64,000 nucleotides of DNA, from positions 1-64,000 of the forward strand of contig DXZO01000005.1 of NCBI GenBank assembly GCA_019419625.1. Reading direction: 5' to 3'. The position numbers and the translations under genes are program-made. The first letter of the stretch is position 1. Each line of letters begins with the position of its first letter. The notes below the pieces were generated by a model, which made no database searches, was not told the origin of the DNA, and saw only the letters and a program-made list of their open reading frames with translations. Origin of the DNA: Collinsella sp. (GTDB lineage Bacteria > Actinomycetota > Coriobacteriia > Coriobacteriales > Coriobacteriaceae). This document shows, piece after piece, positions 15,828 through 24,767 of this stretch.

Positions 15828-17240
15828 TTATACCTCGTCGTCCTCGTGCAGACGGCGGCGATAATCGGCGGCCCAGCCCTCAATATTTACCTGACGGGCG
15901 CGGCCCAGACCGAGTGCGTCTGCCGGGACCGGATCGGTGATGACGGAGCCGGCGGCCACGAGCGCGCCGTCGCCGATCTGGGCGGGCGCGACCATCATGG
16001 TGTCGGAGCCGATGAAGGCGTCCTTGCCGATGACGGTCTTGTGCTTGTGCACGCCGTCGTAGTTGCAGGTGATGGAGCCCGCGCCCACGTTGACGCCGGA
16101 GCCCATGGTGGTGTCGCCGATGTAGGACAGATGCGGCACCTTGGAGCCCTCGCCGATCGTGGACTTCTTGATCTCCACGTGCGTGCCGGCTTTGGATCCG
16201 TCGAGCATGTGGGTGCCCGGGCGCAGGTAGGCGCGCGGGCCGCAGTCGACGCCGTTCTCGATGACGGCCTCGATGGCGATGGTCTCGTCGATGACGCAGC
16301 CGCTGCCGACGGTGGTGTCGGTGAGGCGGCTGTTGGGGCCGAGCTGGCACTCCTCGCCCACGGTGACGTGGCCGATCAGGTGCGTCTGCGGCCACACGAC
16401 GGTGTCGCGGCCGATGACGGCGTCGGGGCCGATCCAGGCCTGCGTGGGGTCGATGAAGGTAACGCCCTCGGCCATCCAGTGCTCGTTGATGCGGTCGCGC
16501 GCAATGGCGGTAAGCTGTGCGAGCTGGATGCGGCTGTTGACGCCCAGGCCGTCGCGGTAGTCGTCGCAGTGGAAGATAGAGACTGCCTGGCCGTGGCCCT
16601 TGAGGATCTCGAGCATGTCGGGCAGGTAATACTCGGACTGCGCGTTGTCGTTGCCGATCTCGTCAATGTGCGCGGCGAGCTGTGCGCCGTCGAAGGCGTA
16701 GCAGCCGGCGTTGCACTCGAGCAGCGTGGCGGCCTGCTCGGGCGTGCAGTCCTTCTGCTCGATGATGCGCTCAATCTGGCCGTCGGCGCCCAGCTTGATG
16801 CGGCCGTAGCCGAAGGGGTCGGGCGGGGTCATGGTCATGACGGTGCAGGCGAGCTCGCCGGTGGCGACGGTCTGCGCGAACTTGGCGACGGTGTCGGCGG
16901 TGATGAGCGGCAGGTCGCCGTTGAGCACGACGACCGGGCCTTGCGTGATGCCGCAGGCCTCGAGTGCGACCTTTACGGCGTGGCCGGTGCCCAGGCGCTC
17001 GGTTTGCTCGACGCACTCGACCTTGGTGGCGCTGTTGGCGTAGGCGCCGTCGATAAGGGCGCGCATCTCGTCGGCGTGGCTGCCGATGACGACCACGACG
17101 CGGCTGCAGCCGGCCTTGATGGTGGCGTCGACGATCCACTGGACCATGGGCTTGCCCAGGATCTTGTGCGAAACCTTGCAGTGGTTCGACTTCATGCGGG
17201 TGCCCTCGCCGGCGGCGAGGATAATTGCGGTTGCGTCCAT
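15828..17240 (-). CDS. glmU: Bifunctional GlcNAc-1-phosphate uridyltransferase / glucosamine-1-phosphate acetyltransferase
   Basis: The 470-residue enzyme performs the last two steps to UDP-GlcNAc, the precursor of peptidoglycan. The N-terminal pyrophosphorylase domain begins IILAAGEGTRMKSNHCKVSHKI family signature (LAAGEGTRM, KVSHKILGKPM). The C-terminal left-handed beta-helix has hexapeptide repeats (IGPDAVIGRDTVV, VGEECQLGPNSRL) and the acetyltransferase region PHLSYIGDTTMGSGVNVGAG. The start ATG at 17240 is preceded by CAGGAGATCAC; about 70 codons of open frame upstream do not belong to the family. It is divergent from the ECF transporter. Confidence 0.96.
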   Translation of the reverse strand: MDATAIILAAGEGTRMKSNHCKVSHKILGKPMVQWIVDATIKAGCSRVVVVIGSHADEMRALIDGAYANSATKVECVEQTERLGTGHAVKVALEACGITQGPVVVLNGDLPLITADTVAKFAQTVATGELACTVMTMTPPDPFGYGRIKLGADGQIERIIEQKDCTPEQAATLLECNAGCYAFDGAQLAAHIDEIGNDNAQSEYYLPDMLEILKGHGQAVSIFHCDDYRDGLGVNSRIQLAQLTAIARDRINEHWMAEGVTFIDPTQAWIGPDAVIGRDTVVWPQTHLIGHVTVGEECQLGPNSRLTDTTVGSGCVIDETIAIEAVIENGVDCGPRAYLRPGTHMLDGSKAGTHVEIKKSTIGEGSKVPHLSYIGDTTMGSGVNVGAGSITCNYDGVHKHKTVIGKDAFIGSDTMMVAPAQIGDGALVAAGSVITDPVPADALGLGRARQVNIEGWAADYRRRLHEDDEV

Positions 17241-17433
17241 GTGATCTCCTGTTACGTTATAGAGACGTGTGTTTGGAAACGATACACGGCACAATATGAT
17301 ACCGCAGGCATATGATGAGCGCGTAACGATTGGTTTGCGGCGGTTGAGGCTTGCGCCGCCGGCGTGGCGTTTGCACTGCTTGCGTGCGGCGTTGGCGGTG
17401 CTGCGGAGCTGTTGTTTGAGCGAGGGGACGGGG

Positions 17434-18327
17434 GTGCCCGTGGACAACATACGAGAGGAGTTTGGCGGCGAGCCCGTCGCGGCATTCTCGATGTCGCACC
17501 CAGCGGTGCCTGCGCTCTACATGGCGCTAACGCTGGGGCTCACTATGTTCTCGATGCAGCCGGTACTGATTGCGCTGTCACTTGCGGGCGGGCTGGCGTA
17601 CGGGCTTGCGACGCGCGGTGCTGCGCGCACGTTGGGGGCGCTTCGCTGGCAGCTGCCGGTGATTTTGATTATCGCGCTGGTCAATCCTCTGTTTAGCGCC
17701 TCGGGCTCGACGGAGCTGTTCCGTATTGGTATGCGCGCGGTGTATCTGGAGAGCATGGTATACGGCCTGTGCATGGGCGGCCTGTTTGTGGCGAGCGTGC
17801 TGTGGTTTGGGGCCGCGGCGTCGATGCTCGAATACGACAAGGTGCTCGCGCTGCTGGGTAATGCCGCACCGGTGATTGCGCTCATGATCTCGATGTGCAT
17901 GAGGCTTATCCCGCAGTTTTTGCGCCGCGGTCGTACGGTGCTGGCGGTGCAGGATGCGATTGATGTGCCGGGCCGCGCGCCGGCCGACCCCGTACGCTCG
18001 CGCCTGCGGGCGTCGAGCGTGTTGATGGGCTGGGGCATGGAAGATTCGCTGGAGCGCGCGGACGCGATGCGCTCGCGCGGGTGGGGTGCCGCGACGCGTC
18101 GTACGACGTATGCGCGGTATCGACTGGGGCGCAGCGACGTTGCCGCGCTGGTTGGGCTTGCGCTGTTTGGCGTGGTCACGGTGGCAGTGGCGTGGACCGC
18201 GACGACGCAGTATTCGTTTTATCCGCAGCTCTCGGTGCCGGCGCCGTGGCCGGGCTATGTCGTGTACGCTGCCTGGATGGTGCTGCCTTGCGCGTTGCAC
18301 GCGATTGATGAGAAGAGGTTTGGCTGA
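17434..18327 (+). CDS. ecfT: ECF transporter transmembrane component T
   Basis: The 297-residue protein is hydrophobic, with several membrane segments (ALYMALTLGLTMFSMQP, LIALSLAGGLAYG, LPVILIIALVNPLF) and the cytosolic coupling region typical of EcfT (FLRRGRTVLAVQDAIDVPG...SSVLMGWGMEDSLERADAMRSRGWG, containing the Ala-Arg-Gly type couplers around DAMRSRGWG). The GTG start at 17434 has GAGGGG at 17422-17427; a second GTG six bases on is possible. Its stop overlaps the ATG of the ATPase gene by one base. It is the scaffold that couples ATP hydrolysis to toppling of the S component. Confidence 0.85.
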   Translation: MPVDNIREEFGGEPVAAFSMSHPAVPALYMALTLGLTMFSMQPVLIALSLAGGLAYGLATRGAARTLGALRWQLPVILIIALVNPLFSASGSTELFRIGMRAVYLESMVYGLCMGGLFVASVLWFGAAASMLEYDKVLALLGNAAPVIALMISMCMRLIPQFLRRGRTVLAVQDAIDVPGRAPADPVRSRLRASSVLMGWGMEDSLERADAMRSRGWGAATRRTTYARYRLGRSDVAALVGLALFGVVTVAVAWTATTQYSFYPQLSVPAPWPGYVVYAAWMVLPCALHAIDEKRFG

Positions 18328-19970
18328 TGGCTCGGTTTGATAGGAGCTCGGCGGCGGGTGTGGCATATGGCTCGGCCGCGCCGGCGATTGAGGTGCGAGG
18401 CCTTAGTTTTGCCTATCCCGGGGCCGAGGCACCGGTGCTCGAGGGGCTTGATTGGCGTGTTCCCCAAGGTGCATTTGCGCTGCTTGTTGGCGGTACCGGT
18501 TCGGGTAAGTCGACGCTGCTGTCGCTGCTCAAGCCCGAGATCGCTCCGGCGGGCGAGCGCACTGGTGATGCGCGCGTGCTGGGCGAGCCCGTCGCCGACA
18601 TGGACGTGCGGGCATCGGCGGAGCGCGTGGGCTATGTGTTCCAGGATCCCGAGAACCAGATCGTGTGCGAGACCGTGTGGCACGAGATGGCGTTTGGCCT
18701 GGAAAACTTGGGGCTAGCGCGTGATGAGATGCGCCGCCGCGTAGCTGAGACCAGCTATTTCTTTGGGCTGGAAGATTGGCTTCACCGCGATACTGACACG
18801 CTTTCGGGTGGTCGCAAACAGTTGCTGTCGTTGGCGGCCGTTCTGGCGCTGCGCCCGCGCGTGCTGCTGCTCGACGAGCCCACGTCTCAGCTCGATCCCG
18901 TTGCCGAGAAGAATTTCCTGCACGCGCTGTTTCGTGTGAATCGCGAGCTGGGCTGCACGGTTGTTGTGGCGACGCATCAGCCGCGCCCAATGCTCGAATA
19001 CGCGACGTGTGCGTACCGGATTGAGGACGGTCGCGTGCGCGAGGTGGCGGATATGGCTTCTTTGGGACGCCGAGAATCGCTGTTTTCCGATGACATGTTG
19101 GGGTGGGGTGCCATCCGATGTGCAAAAAACGGAGTATTCAGCAGGCGTGAGGACAATTTGGACTCTCTGGAGCCGCCCAGGGACGTATCGAGCGCGAAAA
19201 AAAGTTCGGAATTGGACAAATCGTCCGAATTTGTGGCGCAAGCGTCGCTCGAGAACGGCTCGGAAGCCTTCCCGCGCACGGATGGAAGCAGAATACTCCA
19301 AAAAATGCACGCTGGGTCGGCTACCACCCTGGCAGGGAGCTGGTTTCGCTACGATCGCGCGGGCGGTTGGGTGCTGCGCGGTCTCGACGTGGCGTTTTCG
19401 GCCGGTGCGGTGCATGCGATCGTGGGCGGCAACGGATGCGGTAAGTCGACGATGCTCTCGGTGCTGGCGAAGACCGCCAAGCTGCAGCGCGGCCGCATGG
19501 TGCGCGGAGCGGCCTCGGCGGCGCTGCTGCCTCAGAACCCCAAAGCATTGCTGGTTGCCGAGACGGTTCGCGATGAGCTGATGGAATGGGCCTCGACCTG
19601 CGGATATGACGAGAACTTGGCGCGGGAGCGTGCGGCGAGCTTGGGGCTGTCGGGTCTGGATGGGCGCCACCCCTACGATCTTTCGGGCGGACAGCGTCAA
19701 CTGCTTGCATTGGCAAAACTGCTGCTAATCGGCCCCGAACTGCTATTGCTCGATGAGCCCACCAAGGGTCTAGACCTGTTCAGCCGCCGCATCATCGCTC
19801 GCGCCCTGCGTGACCATGCGAAGGTTGGTGGCACCGTCATCATGGCCACGCACGATTTGGATTTTGCCGAGCAGGTTGCCGATGGCGTTGCCATGATGTT
19901 CGACGGTGAGATTGCCTGCATGGAGCCGCCGGCCGACTTCTTTGCCGACAACGTGTTTTATAGGGCGTGA
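18327..19970 (+). CDS. ecfA: ECF transporter fused ATPase (A and A' in one chain)
   Basis: The 547-residue protein carries two complete ABC ATPase domains. Domain 1: Walker A GGTGSGKSTLLSLL, Q-loop VFQDPENQIV, signature LSGGRKQLLSLA, Walker B VLLLDEP, switch His ATHQPR. Domain 2: Walker A GGNGCGKSTMLSVL, signature LSGGQRQLLALA, Walker B LLLLDEP, switch ATHDLDFAEQ. A Ser/Lys/Glu-rich linker of about 80 residues lies between (about residues 255-335). In many ECF systems EcfA and EcfA' are separate genes; here they are fused, as in some cobalt, biotin or YkoD-type systems. Starts on the ATGA overlap with ecfT. Confidence 0.9.
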   Translation: MARFDRSSAAGVAYGSAAPAIEVRGLSFAYPGAEAPVLEGLDWRVPQGAFALLVGGTGSGKSTLLSLLKPEIAPAGERTGDARVLGEPVADMDVRASAERVGYVFQDPENQIVCETVWHEMAFGLENLGLARDEMRRRVAETSYFFGLEDWLHRDTDTLSGGRKQLLSLAAVLALRPRVLLLDEPTSQLDPVAEKNFLHALFRVNRELGCTVVVATHQPRPMLEYATCAYRIEDGRVREVADMASLGRRESLFSDDMLGWGAIRCAKNGVFSRREDNLDSLEPPRDVSSAKKSSELDKSSEFVAQASLENGSEAFPRTDGSRILQKMHAGSATTLAGSWFRYDRAGGWVLRGLDVAFSAGAVHAIVGGNGCGKSTMLSVLAKTAKLQRGRMVRGAASAALLPQNPKALLVAETVRDELMEWASTCGYDENLARERAASLGLSGLDGRHPYDLSGGQRQLLALAKLLLIGPELLLLDEPTKGLDLFSRRIIARALRDHAKVGGTVIMATHDLDFAEQVADGVAMMFDGEIACMEPPADFFADNVFYRA

Positions 19971-19974
19971 TGGG

Positions 19975-20688
19975 ATGACGGATTATCGCGTCGCGCGCCC
20001 GCTCGCAAAACTGGAGATCCCGCTTCTGCTGGCGGTGCCAGCCGTGATGGCTGCGGCGTTGCTGGCGGGCGTTGAGCAGGCGGCGCTTGCCATGCTTGTC
20101 GTGGTGGCACTGGTGCTTGCGCTGTTCTTTGCGGGCTACGAGGCGTCGCGACCGGGTCTGCGCCAGATTATGCCAACGCTGGTTCTGGCGGCGTTGGCCG
20201 CGGCGGGGCGCATCTTGTTTGGCCCCATTCCCGACTTTAAACCGGTGAGCGCCATCGCCATTATCGCGGGGGCGACGCTTGGTTGCCGCAATGGTTTTAT
20301 GGTTGGCGCGCTGGCGGCGCTGACCAGCAATTTCTTTTTTGGACAGGGCATGTGGACGCCGTGGCAGATGTATGCCTGGGGGCTCGTGGGATACGTTGGC
20401 GGTGCGCTGGCGCATGCCGGCGCTTTTGATCGCGCCGATGGCACCGTGCGTATGCCGGCGCTGATGGCGTACGGTTTTGCTTCGGGCCTGCTCTACGGCG
20501 TGGTAATCAACGCCTACGACATCATCGGTTTTGTGCAGCCGCTCACGTGGGCGGGCGCCGTGGCGCGTCTTGCCACGGCGGTGCCGTTCGATATCACGCA
20601 CGGCCTTGCGACCTGCGTGTTCTTGGCCGCCCTCTACAAGCCTTGGTGTCGACGGATCAACCGCGTCGTCGTGAAATACGGGCTGTAG
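19975..20688 (+). CDS. ECF transporter substrate-binding component S, substrate unknown
   Basis: ATG 19975 lies 4 bases after the ATPase stop; the 237-residue product has about six membrane segments. Blocks such as GRILFGPIPDFKPVSAIAII, LGCRNGFMVGALAALTSNFF and GMWTPWQMYAWGLVGYVGGA match a family of S components that sits with its own T and A genes in many Firmicutes and Actinomycetota. The membrane protein would capture a vitamin or cofactor precursor. Cobalamin or a related compound has been proposed for similar proteins, but nothing here decides; no riboswitch is recognised upstream of the operon. Confidence 0.82.
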   Translation: MTDYRVARPLAKLEIPLLLAVPAVMAAALLAGVEQAALAMLVVVALVLALFFAGYEASRPGLRQIMPTLVLAALAAAGRILFGPIPDFKPVSAIAIIAGATLGCRNGFMVGALAALTSNFFFGQGMWTPWQMYAWGLVGYVGGALAHAGAFDRADGTVRMPALMAYGFASGLLYGVVINAYDIIGFVQPLTWAGAVARLATAVPFDITHGLATCVFLAALYKPWCRRINRVVVKYGL

Positions 20689-20727
20689 GGCTGGTTGCGC
20701 CGGGCGGGAATCAATGCTGCTTCGGTG

Positions 20728-20893
20728 CCATTTCAAAACTATGCCGGTTTACGGGGCCAGATTGGCACAAGCAGACCATGCCGGCTATTTTTGAAATAGA
20801 GCAAGCCGTTTACCTGCGGTTTTATTATTTCGGAATTGCGTATGGTTGGGGGTTCGCGATTTAGCCCCGTAAACTGGCATAGTTTTAAAATGG
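20728..20893. repeat. Inverted-repeat element of the ACTATGCCGGTTTACGGG family
   Basis: Bases 20728-20757 and 20864-20893 are near-perfect inverted copies over 30 bases (outer CCATTT, then ACTATGCCGGTTTACGGG). The interior is AT-rich with CCGTTTACCTGCGGTTTTATT. A second complete copy is at 36326-36477 and a left half at 36077-36100. This and the next element fill the 534-base gap between the ECF operon and the exonuclease gene. Confidence 0.75.
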
Positions 20894-20937
20894 CCGGCTG
20901 ATATGACGGGCGTCGTGACCCTCAAGAGCCAAATTGA

Positions 20938-21215
20938 TCCGTTTTCTTCCGTCTCCAGACGCCCCCGGGGAATCAGCTGAACTCGCCCGCCACGAAATCG
21001 GCCTATCTACTACGTTTGGCCCGACACCCCCAAACACAACCGTGTTTTATGAAAAACCGTAGGCTTTCTACCTGCGGTTTTCTTTTTGCGTTGTTCACTG
21101 TGGTTGAGGGTGGTGGCTTAAACGTAGTAGATGGGCGTGTTTCGTGGCGGATGGGTCACGTGGATACCCTCACGAGGCCCAAAACGATCCGTTTTCCTCC
21201 GTCCCCAGGAGATCA
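20938..21215. repeat. Inverted-repeat element of the CTACTACGTTT family
   Basis: CCACGAAATCGGCCTATCTA with CTACGTTT (from about 20990 to 21017) is mirrored by AACGTAGTAGATGGGCGTG and TTTCGTGG (about 21120-21147). Outer ends carry GATCCGTTTTCTTCCGTC and the related GATCCGTTTTCCTCCGTC. A terminator-like stem at 21053-21082 (AAAACCGTAGG/CCTGCGGTTTT) sits inside. A relative lies at 36140-36290. Confidence 0.65.
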
Positions 21216-21222
21216 GTTGGGG

Positions 21223-22041
21223 CTAGAGCTCTAGGGTGAGGGTGACGGGGCAGTGGTCGCTGCCAAAGATGTCGCCGCGGATGCCCGTGTCGCGCACGTT
21301 GCCGGCGATTGCGTCGCTTACCAGGAAGTAGTCGATGCGCCAACCGGCGTTGTTCTTGCGGGCGTTAAAGCGATAGCTCCACCAGCTGTAGACGCCCTCG
21401 ACGTCGGGGTTTGCCGTGCGCCAGGTATCGGTAAACCCGGCGTTGAGCAGCTCGGTAAACTTGCCGCGCTCTTCGTCCGAAAAGCCGGCGTTGCCGCGGT
21501 TGGATTTGGGGTTCTTAAGGTCGATCTCCTCGTGCGCCACGTTAAAGTCGCCGCAGGTTACGACGGGCTTACCGGTCTCGCGTTCAAGCGCGCTCAAAAA
21601 GTCGCGATAGGCATCGTCCCAAGCCATGCGTACATCGATGCGGGCGAGTTCGTTTTGCGCGTTGGGAGTGTAGACATCCACAAACCAGAACTTGTCGAAC
21701 TCCAGCGCGCAGACGCGGCCCTCGGTTACGGCTTGGGTGACGAGTGCGGCCGCCTTGTCCTCGCCGGCGTAGGGTAACAGCGCGTCGGCGTGCAGCACGC
21801 GCAGCGGTTCCTGGCGGCTAAAGACCGCAGTGCCCGAATAGCCTTTACGCTCGGCGTAGCTCCAGGTTTGGTGATAGCCGGGCAGGTCAATATCGACCTG
21901 GCCTTCTTGCAACTTGGTCTCTTGCAGCGCCAGGATATCGACGTCGAGTTCTTGCGCGATCTGGATAAAGCTCGGGTCCTTTTTGAGGACGGCGCGCAGG
22001 CCGTTGACGTTCCACGAGGCGAAAGTGTAAGTCTGAGGCAT
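21223..22041 (-). CDS. xth: Exodeoxyribonuclease III family AP endonuclease
   Basis: The 272-residue enzyme repairs abasic sites and 3'-blocked ends. ExoIII features: FASWNVNGLRAVL (catalytic Asn), LALQETKLQEGQVD (metal-binding Glu), GYSGTAVFSR, VDVYTPNAQNEL, VTCGDFNVAHEEIDL (Asp/Asn pair), NAGWRIDYFLVSD and the C-terminal FGSDHCPVTLTLEL with the catalytic Asp-His. Length is that of the family. AAAGGACACC precedes the ATG at 22041. It is divergent from the sirtuin gene. Confidence 0.95.
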   Translation of the reverse strand: MPQTYTFASWNVNGLRAVLKKDPSFIQIAQELDVDILALQETKLQEGQVDIDLPGYHQTWSYAERKGYSGTAVFSRQEPLRVLHADALLPYAGEDKAAALVTQAVTEGRVCALEFDKFWFVDVYTPNAQNELARIDVRMAWDDAYRDFLSALERETGKPVVTCGDFNVAHEEIDLKNPKSNRGNAGFSDEERGKFTELLNAGFTDTWRTANPDVEGVYSWWSYRFNARKNNAGWRIDYFLVSDAIAGNVRDTGIRGDIFGSDHCPVTLTLEL

Positions 22042-22176
22042 GGTGTCCTTTCGACGGGGTTGGCAGGCTTAAGATTAGCGCAACAGGGGCGGGGTGGGCT
22101 CCGCGCATGCTGACTTAAAGGTCGCATGCTGGGACATCGCCCGACGCCGCCCGATCAACAAGGACGGAGGACTCAT

Positions 22177-22929
22177 ATGACGCAGGCAATATCGGACCCC
22201 AGGCAGGCGTCCGCCGCGCTGGCGGATCTGTTTGACACCCACAAGCGCGTGGTCTTCTTTGGCGGCGCTGGTGTTTCCACGGCAAGTGGCATCCCCGATT
22301 TCCGCAGCGTGGACGGCCTGTATCACCAGCAGTTTGCCTACCCGCCCGAGACTATGCTCGCGCATAGCTTTTATGAGACACATCCGGCGGAGTTCTTCGA
22401 CTTTTACCGCACCAAGATGATCGCGCTTAACGCTAAGCCCAACCGCTGTCACACCAAGTTGGCCGAGCTGGAGCGCGCCGGCAAGCTTGATGCCGTGGTG
22501 ACGCAAAACATCGACGGCTTGCATCAGATGGCGGGCTCGCAGCGCGTGTTCGAGCTGCACGGATCGGTCCATCGCAACATTTGCCAGTCGTGCGACGCGG
22601 TCTATAGCGCCGAGTGGATTTGCTCGCGCGAGCACGAGGACGCCGCGGGCGTGCCCGTGTGCCCTGCGTGCGGTGGTCGCATCAAGCCCGATGTGGTGCT
22701 CTACGAAGAGCCGCTCGACGAGCATGTGTTGACCGGTGCCGTTGCCGCCATTGCCGCGGCCGATGCCCTCATTGTGGGTGGGACCTCGCTCGTGGTGTAT
22801 CCGGCGGCAGGCCTTACGCGTTACTTTACTGGCGATACGCTGGCCATTTGCAATTTGGCGCCTACCGATCAGGATGCAAATGCCGACCTGCTGATTTCTT
22901 GCGACATCGCGGCCGCGTTTGCGTTCTAG
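22177..22929 (+). CDS. cobB: Sirtuin-type NAD+-dependent protein deacylase
   Basis: The 250-residue cytosolic protein has the sirtuin blocks GAGVSTASGIPDFRS (NAD loop), TQNIDGLHQMAG, catalytic His in ELHGSVHRNICQSC, a Cys4 zinc site (CQSC...CPAC) and GGTSLVVYPAAGL near the NAD end. It removes acyl groups from lysines, making nicotinamide and O-acyl-ADP-ribose. ATG 22177 is set by GGACGGAGG at 22162-22170. It starts a same-strand run with folP-folK and the biotin-ligase-like gene, though the next gene has 95 bases of its own leader. Confidence 0.93.
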   Translation: MTQAISDPRQASAALADLFDTHKRVVFFGGAGVSTASGIPDFRSVDGLYHQQFAYPPETMLAHSFYETHPAEFFDFYRTKMIALNAKPNRCHTKLAELERAGKLDAVVTQNIDGLHQMAGSQRVFELHGSVHRNICQSCDAVYSAEWICSREHEDAAGVPVCPACGGRIKPDVVLYEEPLDEHVLTGAVAAIAAADALIVGGTSLVVYPAAGLTRYFTGDTLAICNLAPTDQDANADLLISCDIAAAFAF

Positions 22930-22949
22930 CCCGTGTGCGCGGATACAAT
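22919..22949 (+). promoter_or_regulatory. Possible promoter of folP-folK
   Basis: TACAAT at 22944-22949 is a good -10 box. TTGCGT at 22919-22924 could be the -35 box, but the 19-base spacer is long. Confidence 0.3.
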
Positions 22950-23024
22950 AGAAAGACTGAGTGCAAAGCGACCCCGCCGCCAGCTCCCCAAGCTCGGCGG
23001 CGTGGGCATTTTAGGAGGATGTTC

Positions 23025-24767
23025 ATGGCGAACGACAGCAAGACATGGCGGTGCGGAAAGTATGAGCTCAGCTTTGACCGTCCGCGCATCATGGGCGTCC
23101 TCAACGTGACGCCCGATTCGTTTAGCGATGGCGGGGAGCACTTCGACCCGGATGCCGCCATCGAGTACGGCCTGGCGATGCTCGACGCCGGCGCCGACAT
23201 CATCGACGTAGGCGGCGAGTCCACGCGCCCTGGTTTTACCCCGGTCAACCCCGACGAGGAGGCTCGCCGCGTGCTGCCCGTGGTGCGCGCGCTGGCCAAG
23301 GAGGGCGCCATCGTCTCGATCGACACGCGCCACGTGGCGGTTGCCAAGGCGGCCGTGCGCTGCGGCGCCTCGATCGTCAACGACGTGACCGGCTTCACCG
23401 ACCCCAAGATGGTCGAGTTTGTTAAGACGAGCACCTGCGGCGTCATCGTGATGCATGCCGGCGAGGTCGCCGCGCCCGCACGCACGCACGCAACGGTGCA
23501 GCTCGATACCTCGGCTGCGGCGTTTGTTGCCGAGAAGGCGCGCGAGGCGGCTGCCGAGGCCGCGCGCGAGGCCGAGAAGCCCACCCGCCGTCGTCGTGGC
23601 AAGCTGCTGGGCGAGCCTAAGCCGGAGGCCAAGCTTCCGGGCGGCGTGGTGCAGCCCTCGTTGCCGTTTGGCGATCCGGAGCCCGCGACCGAGCCTGCAA
23701 GCGAGCAGGAGACGCCGGCCGCCGAGCAGGCTGCTGCCGCCGAGACCGTCGCGCCCGCGCCCGAGGCCACCGAGGCCGCATCGGAGTCCAATGACCGCCT
23801 GGCCGCCATGATGCGCCGCAGCGCCCGCCGCGAGGAGGCCTACGTGCCCACCTCGCAGCTCCGCCGCTTCACCCTGCCCGATTCGGCGCCCATCATGCGC
23901 CGCGTCATGGGCTTTCTGTCCGACCAGGCCCGCGCGCTCATCCACGCCGGCGTGTCGCGCGACCGCATCTGCATCGATCCCGGCCCGGGCTTTGGCAAGA
24001 CGGCCAACGAGACGGCCAACGAGGACATTGTCATCCAGCGCGAGACTGCCAAGATGGCGTCACTGGGCTATCCGCTCATGTGCGCTGTATCGCGCAAGCG
24101 CTTTGTGGGCGCCGTCTCGGGCGTGACCGAGGCCGCCGAGCGCGATGCCGCTACGTTTGGCGTGTGCCTGGGCGCCATCCAGGCCGGCGCCAACATCGTG
24201 CGCGTGCACGACGCCGCGGGCTTTGCGCAGTTCCTGAACGGCTACTGGGCGGTTGCCAAGCCGCAGCCGCGCCGCGCGTTTGTGGCCGTGGGATCCAACT
24301 TGGGGCATCGCTGCGACAACATCCGCGCCGCACGCGACATGATCGCCGAGATTCCACTTACCTGCGTGTCCAACTCCTCCAAGATCTACGAGAGCGAGCC
24401 GGCCTACGAGACGCGCCAGGACGCGTTTGCCAACGCCGTCATCGAGATCAAGACCGAGTTGGCGCCGCTGGTGCTGCTCGACGAGCTCATGAAGATCGAG
24501 GCCGAGCTGGGCCGCGACCGCTCCAAAAAGGCCAAGGCCAACGGTCCGCGCACCATCGACCTGGACCTGCTGTGGATGGACGGCGAGACCCACGGCGGCA
24601 AAAAGCTGCGCCTGCCGCATCCACTGATCGGCGAGCGCGACTTTGTGCTGGTGCCGCTTGAGGACCTGATGCACGACCCGGCGCGGTTCTTCCGCTACAA
24701 CGGCGTCGAGGTCAAGGAGCCCGAGGATCGCGTGGGCCATATCGTGGGTGAATTGGGGCGTATGTAG
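23025..24767 (+). CDS. folP-folK: Fused dihydropteroate synthase / HPPK with a large low-complexity insert
   Basis: The 580-residue protein joins two folate steps. Residues 20-410 are dihydropteroate synthase: MGVLNVTPDSFSDGG, DIIDVGGESTRPG, SIDTRHVAVAKAA, IVNDVTGF, CIDPGPGFGKT, CAVSRKRFVG, VRVHD. Residues from about 419 are HPPK: FVAVGSNLGHR, SSKIYESEPAYE, NAVIEIKTEL, GPRTIDLDLLWMDG, LPHPLIGERDFVLVPLEDL. Between VIVMHAGEV and the MGFLSDQARALIHAG helix lie about 145 residues (roughly 146-294) rich in Ala, Glu and Pro, where normal DHPS has a short loop. ATG 23025 follows AGGAGG by 6 bases. FolP-FolK fusions are known; the insert is the odd part. Confidence 0.93.
   Translation: MANDSKTWRCGKYELSFDRPRIMGVLNVTPDSFSDGGEHFDPDAAIEYGLAMLDAGADIIDVGGESTRPGFTPVNPDEEARRVLPVVRALAKEGAIVSIDTRHVAVAKAAVRCGASIVNDVTGFTDPKMVEFVKTSTCGVIVMHAGEVAAPARTHATVQLDTSAAAFVAEKAREAAAEAAREAEKPTRRRRGKLLGEPKPEAKLPGGVVQPSLPFGDPEPATEPASEQETPAAEQAAAAETVAPAPEATEAASESNDRLAAMMRRSARREEAYVPTSQLRRFTLPDSAPIMRRVMGFLSDQARALIHAGVSRDRICIDPGPGFGKTANETANEDIVIQRETAKMASLGYPLMCAVSRKRFVGAVSGVTEAAERDAATFGVCLGAIQAGANIVRVHDAAGFAQFLNGYWAVAKPQPRRAFVAVGSNLGHRCDNIRAARDMIAEIPLTCVSNSSKIYESEPAYETRQDAFANAVIEIKTELAPLVLLDELMKIEAELGRDRSKKAKANGPRTIDLDLLWMDGETHGGKKLRLPHPLIGERDFVLVPLEDLMHDPARFFRYNGVEVKEPEDRVGHIVGELGRM

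Noticed and set aside
15813..17315. 500-codon open frame antisense to glmU
   Set aside because: The minus strand encodes complete GlmU signatures; the plus-strand product is Gly/Val/Asp-rich without a family.
17241..17433. Riboswitch in the leader of the ECF operon
   Set aside because: No cobalamin, TPP or FMN box could be recognised, and the stretch is also the divergent promoter region of glmU.
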